Of a DNA stretch of 64,000 nucleotides, positions 8,602 through 17,366 are shown piece after piece; position 1 is the stretch's first letter; each line of letters opens with the position of its first letter. This DNA comes from Clostridium beijerinckii. GTDB lineage: Bacteria; Bacillota; Clostridia; Clostridiales; Clostridiaceae. The notes beneath the pieces were generated by a model. That model made no database searches. It worked only from the letters and a program-made list of their open reading frames with translations, and was not told where the DNA came from. The position numbers and the translations under genes were made by a program. The DNA lies in contig NZ_CP073653.1 of NCBI RefSeq assembly GCF_018223745.1, forward strand, positions 4,762,001-4,826,000, read 5' to 3'.

Positions 8602-9462
8602 CTATGAAAATATATTAAATAATCTCTTAAACATTCCTTTTGCTCCATCTGATGAATCCACTTCTTGTCCCAAAAGTTTCGAAGCTATTTTTTCTATATC
8701 TTTAGATGCATCACAATTAGGATATAATATAACAAAAGGTTTTTGCTGCCTAACACTTTGCACTAATTTTTTATCTTCTAATATGCATCCCAAATATTCA
8801 ACATCTATCTTTAAAAATTTAGTAACTGCCCTATTAAATTTATTATAAGTTTCTTCACCTTCTTCTTTAGTAAAGGCTTTATTTACAATTATTTTTGCCT
8901 TAGTCTTAAGATTATAGTGATCTGTTGCTTTAATTAAACTATATCCGTCTGTTAACGACGTAGGCTCAGGAGTAGTTACAATAATTAATTCTTCTGAAGC
9001 TGCTATAAAAGATAAGACATCTTTATTAACTCCAGCTCCTGTATCCATTAATATATAATCATACTCATCCAATGTCTCGAGTTTTTCTATAAATAATTTC
9101 TTTTGATCTTCTTCTAATTCTTGAGCTTTACTTAAAGCAGACCCTGCTGGAATTAAATCAACGCCATTGGTTCCTGTTATAATTATATCTTTTATTTCCA
9201 ATCCAGTAAATATAATATCAAATATATTGTGCTTGGGATATAATCCCATTAATACATCATCATTTCCCATACCCAAATCAGCATCAAAAATCAAAACTTT
9301 CTTTCCTTTATTTTGAAGTAATATTGCTAGGTTCACAACAAAATTACTTTTTCCAACTCCGCCTTTTCCAGACGTTACTGTTATTATTTTTGTAGTTGTC
9401 TTATTTATTTCTTGTTCTTCATTGTTAATCAATTTTCGTAATGATTCAGCCTGATCTAGCAT
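8602..9462 (-). CDS. flhG: MinD-like ATPase FlhG (YlxH)
   Basis: The 286-aa ParA/MinD-type ATPase has the deviant Walker A SGKGGVGKS (about 31-39), the FDADLGMGNDD switch I segment, MDTGAG, and a C-terminal amphipathic stretch (GMFKRLFNIF) likely to touch the membrane. FlhG is known to control flagellar number and placement by stimulating the FlhF GTPase. An N-terminal DQAESLRKL motif matches the FlhF-activating helix seen in this family. It overlaps the end of flhF by 7 bp and has a GGGGAGGAG ribosome site. Confidence 0.95.
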   Translation of the reverse strand: MLDQAESLRKLINNEEQEINKTTTKIITVTSGKGGVGKSNFVVNLAILLQNKGKKVLIFDADLGMGNDDVLMGLYPKHNIFDIIFTGLEIKDIIITGTNGVDLIPAGSALSKAQELEEDQKKLFIEKLETLDEYDYILMDTGAGVNKDVLSFIAASEELIIVTTPEPTSLTDGYSLIKATDHYNLKTKAKIIVNKAFTKEEGEETYNKFNRAVTKFLKIDVEYLGCILEDKKLVQSVRQQKPFVILYPNCDASKDIEKIASKLLGQEVDSSDGAKGMFKRLFNIFS

Positions 9463-10802
9463 AGAATCTCCTCCCCTAGGATAAAATTAGCAATTTCTTC
9501 CTTTGTAGGTACCATTATATCATCTGGAACATTTTGCCCTATAGTTACAAAGCTAACTGGCTTGTTAGCAATTTTAGCAATATTATATAAAGAACCATAC
9601 ACAGTAGTCTCATCAAGTTTAGTAATAATAATATTATCATATTCAAGCCCTGAATAGCCTGTAAGTATGGATTTTATATCACTATTTTTAGTAGTTGCAC
9701 TTATTACCATATTTACATGGTCAGGGTTTGCTTTTTGTACAAATGCTCTAAGCTCTGAAATTTGCATCGCATTTTTGCTGCTTCTTCCTGTAGTATCTAT
9801 AAGAACAACGTCACAGTTACTCATTGCTTCAATAGCATCTTCCATTTCCTTCATTGTAATTACAACTTTAAAAGGTATATTCATTATTTCTGCATATGTT
9901 TTAAGTTGCTCAATAGCTCCAATTCTATATGTATCTACTGTAATTAATCCTACCTTCTTTTTTTCGATAAGTGCAAGTCTTCCAGCAAGCTTTGCTATTG
10001 TGGTTGTTTTCCCTACACCAGTTGGCCCTACTAATACAACGCGCCCATTCAAGCTCTTAGTGGATACTAAGATATCTCTCTCAAAAACTTCTCTTAAAAC
10101 TTCTACTTCATTTAAAGCCTCTCCAGAATTTATATTCTCTACTGACTCTATAACTCCATCCTGCAATTCTTCATCAATATCCAAACTTTTTAATCTTTCT
10201 TTTATAAAGCTTACTGATACATCTTCGTTGGACGTATTTTTTATAACCTTGCTTAATAAACTCTTTAATTCATTAACTTCTTTATGTATTGATTCTATAT
10301 TCGCCTCATTATTTATGGCCTTATCTATATAATCCATTCCCTTTTGTTCTTTACTGCTATTTTCCATTTTTGTAGAACTACTTTTAATTTCCTGTTTATT
10401 AATATTTTCTTCGTATATATTATTACTAGACGCTTCCTTTTCAAGATTAGCATTATGTTCTAATATCTTATCTCTTATGGTATCAGCCTTAGGAATTTCT
10501 CTCAAATCTTTTGAAACTGATACTTCATCCTGCATTAACTTTTTAATACTTTCTAATGAATTTTGAAACTCTTCATCCATTTTGTTGTACTTACTGCTGT
10601 ACTTATTAGAACTACTATTGTCATCACTTTGTGAATTTTCAATAGCAGCTGTAACCTCTATCACTTTCTTAGAAAATAAGCCTTTTAGTCCTGGTTTTCT
10701 AACCTTTCTCTGACTTATTATAATAGCATCTTTTCCTAGTTCATATCTAATCCGAGTCAAACCTTCGTTCATATTTGCTACAAGATATTTTTTTATAATC
10801 AT
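9456..10802 (-). CDS. flhF: Flagellar SRP-type GTPase FlhF
   Basis: The 448-aa protein has an N-terminal basic domain starting MIIKKYLVANMNEGL, a long variable charged middle (about 60-200) and a C-terminal NG GTPase domain. The P-loop is GPTGVGKTTTIAKLAG (about 258-273), with DTYRIGAIEQL, IDTTGRS and TKLDET. It belongs to the SRP54/FtsY family and marks the site of flagellar assembly together with FlhG. Its ATG immediately follows the TAG of flhA (TAGATG), indicating coupled translation. Confidence 0.95.
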   Translation of the reverse strand: MIIKKYLVANMNEGLTRIRYELGKDAIIISQRKVRKPGLKGLFSKKVIEVTAAIENSQSDDNSSSNKYSSKYNKMDEEFQNSLESIKKLMQDEVSVSKDLREIPKADTIRDKILEHNANLEKEASSNNIYEENINKQEIKSSSTKMENSSKEQKGMDYIDKAINNEANIESIHKEVNELKSLLSKVIKNTSNEDVSVSFIKERLKSLDIDEELQDGVIESVENINSGEALNEVEVLREVFERDILVSTKSLNGRVVLVGPTGVGKTTTIAKLAGRLALIEKKKVGLITVDTYRIGAIEQLKTYAEIMNIPFKVVITMKEMEDAIEAMSNCDVVLIDTTGRSSKNAMQISELRAFVQKANPDHVNMVISATTKNSDIKSILTGYSGLEYDNIIITKLDETTVYGSLYNIAKIANKPVSFVTIGQNVPDDIMVPTKEEIANFILGEEILC

Positions 10803-12869
10803 CTATATTCTTACGACTCCTTCACTATTAATTTGAACATCATTAGGTACTTCATTTAAAGAAATTACCATAATGTGAGGAAATACCATTTCGATTAACT
10901 TTCTAAATACAGGTCTTATATTTGGTGAAACAAGTATAAGAGGTTGATTGTTGTAAAAATAAACTGATTCTATAGTATTCTTTATTCCTGTAAGTATTTT
11001 GGTAGTTGTATCCGGATCTACTGTTGGGAATGACCCTTGCACTGATTTCTGAGTATTATTTGCTATTATCTCTTCTATACTTGTATCCAAAGTTACTACA
11101 GTAATTGTTCTATTTTCATCAACCACTTGATTACAAATCGTTCTAGCTAATGAGAATCTAACATATTCTGTTAGAACCTCTAAATCTCTAGTATTTTTAG
11201 CGTTATCTGCTAGAGATTCCATTATCGTAACAATATCCTTAATTGGAACTTTTTCTCTAAGTAAATTTTGTAGTACTTTTTGAAGTTCTCCGATACTTAG
11301 TAGGTCTGGAATAAGTTCTTCAACAACTGCGCTATATTTTTCTTTCGCATTATCAACAATAAGTTTAACCTCTTGTCTTCCAAGCAATTCATATGAATGG
11401 CTCTTTATAGTTTCAGTTAAGTGAGTTACCATTACCGTTGTTGGATCAACTACAGTTAATCCCTTAATTTCGGCCTCTTCCCTTTGATCTTTATTTATCC
11501 ATACTGCTGGAAGTCCAAAAGTCGGCTCAATTGTTTTTATACCTGGCATCTCTGAATTTTCTCCTGTTGGATCCATGCAAAGAAGCATACTCGGCATTAA
11601 TTCTGAAGAAACAACCATGGTTCCTCTAATTTTTACTATGTACTCATTTGTCTTTAATTGAAGATTATCTCTGATTCTTATAGGTTGAACAACGATACCC
11701 ATTTCTATAGCACATTGTCTTCTAACAGATGCAATTCTTTGAAGTAAATCTCCGCCAGATGCCTCATCTGCAAGTGGTATAAGTCCATATCCAATTTCAA
11801 CCTCCATTGGCTCTACTGAAATTAAATTCATAACATTTTCTGGCTCTTTACGCTCTGCTTGGATGATTTCTTCTTCTTCCGATACAAATTCTTGTATCTC
11901 TTTGGCAGCTGCATCTTTATAAAGTAGGTATGTTAACGTCCCCATTGCTAAAGATGCTGTAAAAAATGGAATTTTAGGCATGCTAGGTATAATGCCTAAA
12001 AACAACATTATAGCGCTGGCAATTCCTGTAGCTACTGGAAAAGCTGTCAATTGAGCAGACAATGTATTTCCTAAATTCTCTTCACTTCCTGAACGTGTTA
12101 CCAAAATACCTGAAGCCGTAGATACTAGTAGCGCTGGAACTTGGCTCACAAGACCGTCTCCAACAGATAAAATGGTATATGTTTGAGCGGCAGTCGCAGC
12201 CGTCATATTTTTTTGAAGTACTCCAATGATAATTCCACCTATTATATTTATAATAGTAATTACAATACCAGCTATTGCATCACCTTTAACGAACTTAGAT
12301 GCACCATCCATAGCCCCATAAAAATCAGCTTCTGATTGCAAGTCTTTTCTTTTCTTTTTTGCCATAGCTTCATCTATTATTCCAGAGTTTAAATCAGCAT
12401 CAATACTCATTTGCTTACCTGGCATTGCATCAAGTGTAAATCTTGCAGATACTTCTGCAACTCTTCCTGCACCGTTAGTAATAACCATAAATTGAATTAC
12501 TACTATAATCAAAAATATTATAATACCAACTACATAATTACCACGTATAACAAAGTTTCCAAATGCCGTTATAATAGTTCCTGCATCTGCTTCTGTAAGT
12601 ATTAGTCTTGTTGATGATATGTTAAGTGCCAATCTAAATAATGTTGTAACCAGCAATAATGTAGGGAAGACTGAAAGCTGCAATACATTAGTTGTGAACA
12701 TTGTAATTAAAATTATGATTATTGAAATTGTTATATTTAAAGCTAAAAGTAAATCTATTACCTGTTTAGGTAAAGGTATTATTATCATAAGAACTATCGC
12801 TATAACACCAAATGCAATTAATACATCTAGATTATCTTTTACCTTTAATTTTCTATTGCCAAACTCCAA
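10803..12869 (-). CDS. flhA: Flagellar type III export gate protein FlhA
   Basis: The 688-aa protein has about eight membrane helices in the first 320 residues, including the FHIPEP-family signature region (RVAEVSARFTLDAMPGKQMSI and the FADNDLNSG-like segment). A large cytoplasmic domain binds export chaperones. It forms the nonameric proton-driven export gate. The start codon is TTG at 12869 with GGGAGG 8 bases upstream. The gene is separated from fliR-flhB by a repeat-filled gap of 175 bp, but no clear terminator interrupts the operon. Confidence 0.97.
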   Translation of the reverse strand: MEFGNRKLKVKDNLDVLIAFGVIAIVLMIIIPLPKQVIDLLLALNITISIIIILITMFTTNVLQLSVFPTLLLVTTLFRLALNISSTRLILTEADAGTIITAFGNFVIRGNYVVGIIIFLIIVVIQFMVITNGAGRVAEVSARFTLDAMPGKQMSIDADLNSGIIDEAMAKKKRKDLQSEADFYGAMDGASKFVKGDAIAGIVITIINIIGGIIIGVLQKNMTAATAAQTYTILSVGDGLVSQVPALLVSTASGILVTRSGSEENLGNTLSAQLTAFPVATGIASAIMLFLGIIPSMPKIPFFTASLAMGTLTYLLYKDAAAKEIQEFVSEEEEIIQAERKEPENVMNLISVEPMEVEIGYGLIPLADEASGGDLLQRIASVRRQCAIEMGIVVQPIRIRDNLQLKTNEYIVKIRGTMVVSSELMPSMLLCMDPTGENSEMPGIKTIEPTFGLPAVWINKDQREEAEIKGLTVVDPTTVMVTHLTETIKSHSYELLGRQEVKLIVDNAKEKYSAVVEELIPDLLSIGELQKVLQNLLREKVPIKDIVTIMESLADNAKNTRDLEVLTEYVRFSLARTICNQVVDENRTITVVTLDTSIEEIIANNTQKSVQGSFPTVDPDTTTKILTGIKNTIESVYFYNNQPLILVSPNIRPVFRKLIEMVFPHIMVISLNEVPNDVQINSEGVVRI

Positions 12870-12886
12870 AAATCAAACCTCCCTTT

Positions 12887-13035
12887 TTGATCAATTCACA
12901 ATGCACAATTACGACTAAAATTCTTGCAATATTTTTAGAAATATTATGAAGAATTATTTTTCCAATATATATTAGAAATTCTGTAAGAATTTCAACTCAA
13001 ATTGTGAATTGTACATTGTGCATTGTGCATTGCGT
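12887..13035. repeat. Intergenic hairpin repeat between fliR-flhB and flhA
   Basis: CAATTCACAATGCACAATTA...AAAATTCTTGCAA on the left pairs imperfectly with TTGTAAGAATTTC-like and TTGTGAATTGTACATTGTGC on the right. The inner block (ACTAAAATTCTTGCAATATTTTTAGA) is nearly identical to part of the element at 28393-28493, so this looks like a decayed or fused copy of that family. Confidence 0.65.
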
Positions 13036-13044
13036 ATTTAAATT

Positions 13045-14886
13045 TTATTTCTTCTTGAGCTTCATTACTACTACCAATATTTCCGCTACAGCTTGATATA
13101 AATCTTGTGGTATGTCTTCATCTATTTCCACCCTATCGTACATCAGCCTTGCAAGAGGCTTATTTTCGATAACCGGGACTTCATTTTCTTTCGCAATACT
13201 TTTTATTTTAAATGCCACATAATCAGCACCCTTCGCTACAATTTTAGGTGCCTCCATATCTTTTCCTTCTTCATATTTTATAGCAATTGCTAAGTGAGTA
13301 GGATTTGTTATTACAACCGTAGCATCTGCAACAGATTGCATCATTCTCTTCATTCCTAATTCTCTTTGTCTTTGCTTAATTTTCCCTTTTAGCTTAGGAT
13401 CTCCTTCAGATTGTTTGTACTCATCTTTAATTTCCTGCTTAGTCATTCTCATCTCTTTATTATGCATTCTAACTTGTAAAAAGTAATCAATAGCTGCAAT
13501 GATTACCAATACAATGCATATCTGCTTAAATATTCCCACAACTAAATTTTTAACTTCGTCGCTTAGGGAAGGTAGATATAAATTTGAAATTCCCAGTATA
13601 CTTTGGTAATTTCCTGATATGTATTTATAACAAATAATTGATATTATAGTTATTATAATTAAATTTTTAGATAAGTCTACCATGCTTCTTTTTGATATCA
13701 TATTCTTTAGGCCATTTAAAGGATTTAACTTTCCAAATGATGGTTTTAAAGGTTCAGCAGTTATTATAAAACCTGTTTGCAGCAAACTTGCAATAATTCC
13801 TCCAACCATTATAGGTAATGCAAAGGGTAATAAATAACTTCCTATCTTTATAACAGTAGTAATTGCTAAATTAGAAATAGTTGCATTATCAAAATCTTTT
13901 ATCATGGGAAAATTCAAAAAATAGATTAAAACATCTTTAAATCCACTTGTTAACATCCCCCATAAAGATGATATTAATAACGTACAAATAACCATTGTAA
14001 TTGCTACAGATACATCCTTACTTCTTGCTATTTGTCCTTTATTTCTAGATTCTGACTTTTTCTTAGGTGTTGCTTCTTCAGTCTTATCATCACCAGCAAA
14101 AATTAGAACTAAAGGTACCGCAGGTATCAAATTAACTATTTCCCGGAAAATACTTGGTAGATTGTATATAGCTGTTCCAATTAACTTCAACATTAATGGA
14201 AGCAATATAATATATGTAATAAGTCCTAATAAATTTTTTATAGGCATTCCAAAAATCATGATTGGAATTGTTGGTACTGTTCTAGAAATCAATCCCAAAC
14301 ACACGTCAGTTATAACAATTATCAAAACTATTGGTATTGCTATTTTCACACCTAAAGCAAAATAGTCAAAAATAGTCTTCATAACCCCCATTAAGGTTTC
14401 TTGATAGACTATAGTTTTACCAATAGGTACTATCTTTGTGCTTTCCACCAGCATATTTATAACAACATGATGTCCATCAACTATAAAAAAGAATGCTAAA
14501 GAAACAAAATATGATAAATTTCCAAGTAAAGTCGATGTAGTCTGAGTTGTTGGATCTAGCACTGATACCATTGAGAAACCTGCATGGATATCCATCCATT
14601 CTCCCGCAAGCTTTACCACTTGGAAAATTAAATTAGTTATATATCCTAATATTAAGCCAGACATTATCTCACTTATGGCATAAAACACCAGCATGTAGCC
14701 ACTATTTAAAGCACTCAATGTAGAATGATCTATCCCTGCTACAATTCCAAATGATAATATAAGTGAAAATACTCCTTGCATAATTTGTGGTGTTCCAGTT
14801 GGAAAAAATATTTGAACAGATATAAAATATGAGGTTATCCTCAAAAAAATTAGAAACAATGCAAGAAAGTAGGATATATCCACCAT
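13045..14886 (-). CDS. fliR-flhB: FliR-FlhB fusion protein of the flagellar export apparatus
   Basis: One 613-aa ORF joins FliR (about 1-255, multi-helix membrane part) to FlhB (about 265-613). The junction has the KTEEATPKKK signature that normally starts FlhB. The FlhB part has four membrane helices and the self-cleavage motif NPTH (528-531, codons at 13294-13305), which switches export from hook to filament substrates. The fusion is known from Clostridium, where it stays functional. There is a strong GGGGGGAGGA ribosome site. No frameshift is seen at the junction. Confidence 0.97.
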   Translation of the reverse strand: MVDISYFLALFLIFLRITSYFISVQIFFPTGTPQIMQGVFSLILSFGIVAGIDHSTLSALNSGYMLVFYAISEIMSGLILGYITNLIFQVVKLAGEWMDIHAGFSMVSVLDPTTQTTSTLLGNLSYFVSLAFFFIVDGHHVVINMLVESTKIVPIGKTIVYQETLMGVMKTIFDYFALGVKIAIPIVLIIVITDVCLGLISRTVPTIPIMIFGMPIKNLLGLITYIILLPLMLKLIGTAIYNLPSIFREIVNLIPAVPLVLIFAGDDKTEEATPKKKSESRNKGQIARSKDVSVAITMVICTLLISSLWGMLTSGFKDVLIYFLNFPMIKDFDNATISNLAITTVIKIGSYLLPFALPIMVGGIIASLLQTGFIITAEPLKPSFGKLNPLNGLKNMISKRSMVDLSKNLIIITIISIICYKYISGNYQSILGISNLYLPSLSDEVKNLVVGIFKQICIVLVIIAAIDYFLQVRMHNKEMRMTKQEIKDEYKQSEGDPKLKGKIKQRQRELGMKRMMQSVADATVVITNPTHLAIAIKYEEGKDMEAPKIVAKGADYVAFKIKSIAKENEVPVIENKPLARLMYDRVEIDEDIPQDLYQAVAEILVVVMKLKKK

Positions 14887-14899
14887 ACTGTCCTCCCCC

Positions 14900-15169
14900 C
14901 TATGTAATAACTTTTGAAATCAAATCAAAAATCCTATTTGTGAAAGACATAATTGTTTCAAGCATCCAACTCCCCAAAAATATTCCAACAATTGCTGCTG
15001 CTATTAATTTAGGAACAAAAGTTAATGTCTGCTCTTGTATTTGAGTTGTAGCTTGTATAATACTTATTGCTAACCCCAATACTAGAACTACTATTAATAT
15101 AGGAGCTGATACTTTCGCCGCTGTTATTATTGTATCCTTAACTACAGCATTAAGCATTGTCTGCGTCAT
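14900..15169 (-). CDS. fliQ: Flagellar export protein FliQ
   Basis: The 89-aa protein has two hydrophobic helices (about 15-40 and 50-75). Characteristic segments are APILIVVLVLGLAISI and QATTQIQEQTLTFVPK, which are the FliQ/SctS signature. It is part of the FliPQR export channel under FlhA. The order fliO-fliP-fliQ-fliR-flhB-flhA is standard, and the ribosome site GAGGTG precedes the ATG. Confidence 0.97.
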   Translation of the reverse strand: MTQTMLNAVVKDTIITAAKVSAPILIVVLVLGLAISIIQATTQIQEQTLTFVPKLIAAAIVGIFLGSWMLETIMSFTNRIFDLISKVIT

Positions 15170-15180
15170 CTTATTTCACC

Positions 15181-15960
15181 TCACATAAAACTCTGTATCA
15201 AAGATTTCACCAGTAAATACCATCCATCTACCATTACAAATAATATCAATTTAAAAGGCAATGATACCATTGTAGGAGGTAGCATGAACATACCCATAGA
15301 CATCAGAACACTAGATACTACCATGTCTATAACTAAAAATGGTAAATATATTAAAAATCCTATTTGAAAGGCTGTCTTTAATTCACTTATCGCAAAGGCT
15401 GGGATTAACGTTGTAAATGAAACATTCTCTTTTGTTAAATTCTCTTTATCTACTCCACCTATTTCAACAAATAACTCTAAATCCTTTTCCCTCGTTTGTT
15501 TGAGCATAAATGATTTTAGAGGTTTAGATGCCTCTTCAAAAGCTTGATCCTGAGTTATTTTATTTTCTAAATATGGCTGTATTGCTTTAGTATTTACCTC
15601 ATTATAAACAGGATTCATAATAAACAAAGTTAAAAATATAGCAAGTCCTGTCAATATTTGATTTGGAACAGCTTGTTGTACTCCCATTGCACTCTTAAGA
15701 AATGAAAACACCACCACTATTCTGGTAAAAGATGTCATCATTATCACTATTGATGGCAATAATGCTAGAATCGTAAAAAATATTAATATTTTAATACTCG
15801 ATACATAATCCTGCGGTGTGCTATTTCCGTCTCCAAAAGATACATTTAGTTGCGGCACGCTTGTACTACTTGGAGCTGCATATGCACTTATAGTGCAAAA
15901 CATCATAATTCCAAGAGCCATCATGAAGGTAAATGCAATTCTCTTCTTATTATTTTTCAT
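15181..15960 (-). CDS. fliP: Flagellar export channel protein FliP
   Basis: The 259-aa protein has a cleavable-looking signal peptide (about 1-28), then the FliP core with SFTRIVVVFSFLKSAMG, FVEIGGVDKENL in the periplasmic-side segment, AFAISELKTAFQIGFL and a C-terminal KLILFVMVDGWYLLV. It forms the five-subunit base of the export pore. Its ATG overlaps the end of fliO by 11 bp. Confidence 0.97.
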   Translation of the reverse strand: MKNNKKRIAFTFMMALGIMMFCTISAYAAPSSTSVPQLNVSFGDGNSTPQDYVSSIKILIFFTILALLPSIVIMMTSFTRIVVVFSFLKSAMGVQQAVPNQILTGLAIFLTLFIMNPVYNEVNTKAIQPYLENKITQDQAFEEASKPLKSFMLKQTREKDLELFVEIGGVDKENLTKENVSFTTLIPAFAISELKTAFQIGFLIYLPFLVIDMVVSSVLMSMGMFMLPPTMVSLPFKLILFVMVDGWYLLVKSLIQSFM

Positions 15961-16348
15961 GCTTCTCTTCCTTTGATTTTATATTCTTTGTAATCTTAGA
16001 AAAGTTCTTTTTCGATTTTAATACTAAATTAGTATAATATTCTGCCATTTCCTGCGATGCTTTCTTCTTATCTTCTTCAATATTATCAATTTCTTCTCTT
16101 GATAACTCTGATAATTTTTCCATATGCCCTGCAGTACTAGTCATTATATATCCTTTTTCTCCGATTTTAACTATTAATATAGAATTATCTTTTGTTACTT
16201 GTACTCTTTCAATAACCTTAATATATTTATTATTATTAATAACATTAAATTTTGAATTTGCTAACTTAAAACTTAAAAATATTAATCCTAAAGTAACTCC
16301 CAAGGCCAAAATAAGCTGTACAATCATTCCTAAAAATCCAAAATTCAT
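15950..16348 (-). CDS. fliO: Flagellar biosynthesis protein FliO/FliZ
   Basis: The 132-aa protein has one N-terminal membrane helix (about 5-25) and a cytoplasmic domain with KVIERVQVTKDNSILIVKIG, the FliO core fold. A lysine-rich C-terminal tail follows. FliO helps FliP assemble. Unlike B. subtilis FliZ there is no long extracytoplasmic domain before the helix. It sits between fliL and fliP. Confidence 0.9.
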   Translation of the reverse strand: MNFGFLGMIVQLILALGVTLGLIFLSFKLANSKFNVINNNKYIKVIERVQVTKDNSILIVKIGEKGYIMTSTAGHMEKLSELSREEIDNIEEDKKKASQEMAEYYTNLVLKSKKNFSKITKNIKSKEEKHEK

Positions 16349-16357
16349 ATCTCTTAC

Positions 16358-16849
16358 CTACTGAATTATCATACTTTTAAATCTAACATCAGTAATCTTG
16401 CCTTTTGTTAAATCCTTATTAATAGAATCAATTAATTGTCTTTTTATAGCATCCCTATTCGCTACATTATTTAAATAATCAGCCTTTTGGCTCTTAAAGA
16501 AAAATATAATATCATCTCTTACAACCACTTGATTAGCTGTCAATTCTTCCTTTAGTTTAGTCTTAGTCTTATCATAGCCTAAAGCAAGTTCTCCCTTAAA
16601 AAATCTTTTACCACCTTCATCACCTAAATTTACTGTGAATTCAGCTAAATCCATATACTCATTTTCAACAACAACTTCTTGAGCATCTACTGTATTTTTA
16701 GTTTTCATAAATAAATACACTCCACCGAAAGCTGCTGATCCTAATACTAATAATCCTAAAATAAATAAAACTATCATAAGACCTTTTCCACTTTTACCTG
16801 ACTTTTCACCTTTTTCTTTTTCCTTGTCCTTACCTTTTCCTAAAGCCAC
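16358..16849 (-). CDS. fliL: Flagellar basal body-associated protein FliL
   Basis: FliL is a single-span inner-membrane protein that surrounds stator units. The GTG at 16849 is chosen because GAGGAG (16858-16863) is 8 bases upstream; the GTG at 16858 overlaps that site. The product has a K/E/G-rich cytoplasmic head (about 1-25), one membrane helix (about 26-48) and the extracytoplasmic FliL domain with DLAEFTVNLGDEGG and LIDSINKDLTKGKITDVRF. It lies between flbD and fliO. Confidence 0.92.
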   Translation of the reverse strand: MALGKGKDKEKEKGEKSGKSGKGLMIVLFILGLLVLGSAAFGGVYLFMKTKNTVDAQEVVVENEYMDLAEFTVNLGDEGGKRFFKGELALGYDKTKTKLKEELTANQVVVRDDIIFFFKSQKADYLNNVANRDAIKRQLIDSINKDLTKGKITDVRFKSMIIQ

Positions 16850-16929
16850 TATTACCACTCCTCACCACTTGCAACAATTAAAGTATTAACCTTTTTATTA
16901 TTAGCTTTATTTTAATAAAGTCCCTATAA

Positions 16930-17121
16930 TTATATTTTATAAGTAAAAATTTTGTTTTTGTATTTTATAACCGCCTGCCTAACTTCTTCTACGCTTTCAA
17001 GTACTATATATTTTCTTCCATTGGTTAATGTAATTATTGTTTCAGGCACTTCTTCTATCTTTTCTATATGATCTGCATTTAATATGAAGTGCTCATGGTT
17101 CATTCCAGTTACATCTATCAT
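16930..17121 (-). CDS. flbD: FlbD family flagellar protein
   Basis: The 63-aa protein begins at ATG 17121 (MIDVTGMNHEHFILN), with GGGGGAG 7 bases upstream; an upstream in-frame start has no ribosome site. It has the FlbD/SwrD signature of an I-x-V-T-x-(L/M)-N start, ITLTNGRKYIV and an EVRQAVIKYK helix. The B. subtilis homologue SwrD (YlzI) raises stator power. The gene sits between flgE and fliL, as in Bacillus and Clostridium operons. Confidence 0.9.
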   Translation of the reverse strand: MIDVTGMNHEHFILNADHIEKIEEVPETIITLTNGRKYIVLESVEEVRQAVIKYKNKIFTYKI

Positions 17122-17139
17122 AAAATTCTCCCCCTTTAA

Positions 17140-17262
17140 TAATAAACTGTACAGTTCACAATACACACTTAATTATTATTATATTCACTATATTATTTAA
17201 AGTATATAGGTTTTTTATAATACAATAACTTACCAATTGTGCATTGTGAATTGTGCACTATA
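17140..17262. repeat. Intergenic repeat with inverted AATTGTGCATTGTGAATT-type words
   Basis: GTACAGTTCACAATACACA (17149-17167) and TTGTGCATTGTGAATTGTGC (17236-17255) face each other across an A/T-rich loop. This is the same intergenic word family as at 6735, 12887, 18527 and 23230. Confidence 0.55.
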
Positions 17263-17306
17263 GAAAAATATTACTTATAAATAAAATCCCCTAATAGCAT
17301 TTAGTT

Positions 17307-17332
17307 GCAAGCTGGGCTTTCACCCAACCTGC
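17307..17332 (-). promoter_or_regulatory. GC-rich stem-loop after flgE
   Basis: On the minus strand GCAGGTTGGG-TGAAAG-CCCAGCTTGC forms a 10-bp stem with two G-U pairs. It is unusually GC-rich for this window and follows the flgE stop by 35 bp. No T-run follows it, so it is more likely an mRNA stability or processing element than a terminator. Confidence 0.5.
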
Positions 17333-17366
17333 TTTAATGTAATATTAACTATCTTTATTATCTAGG

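Noticed and set aside
9667..10332. 221-codon plus-strand open frame opposite flhF
   Set aside because: It is the complement of the strongly supported flhF gene, starts without a ribosome site and shows no recognisable motif.
17307..17332. Stem-loop considered as a c-di-GMP riboswitch piece or terminator
   Set aside because: It lacks the GEMM conserved blocks and has no T-run after the stem.
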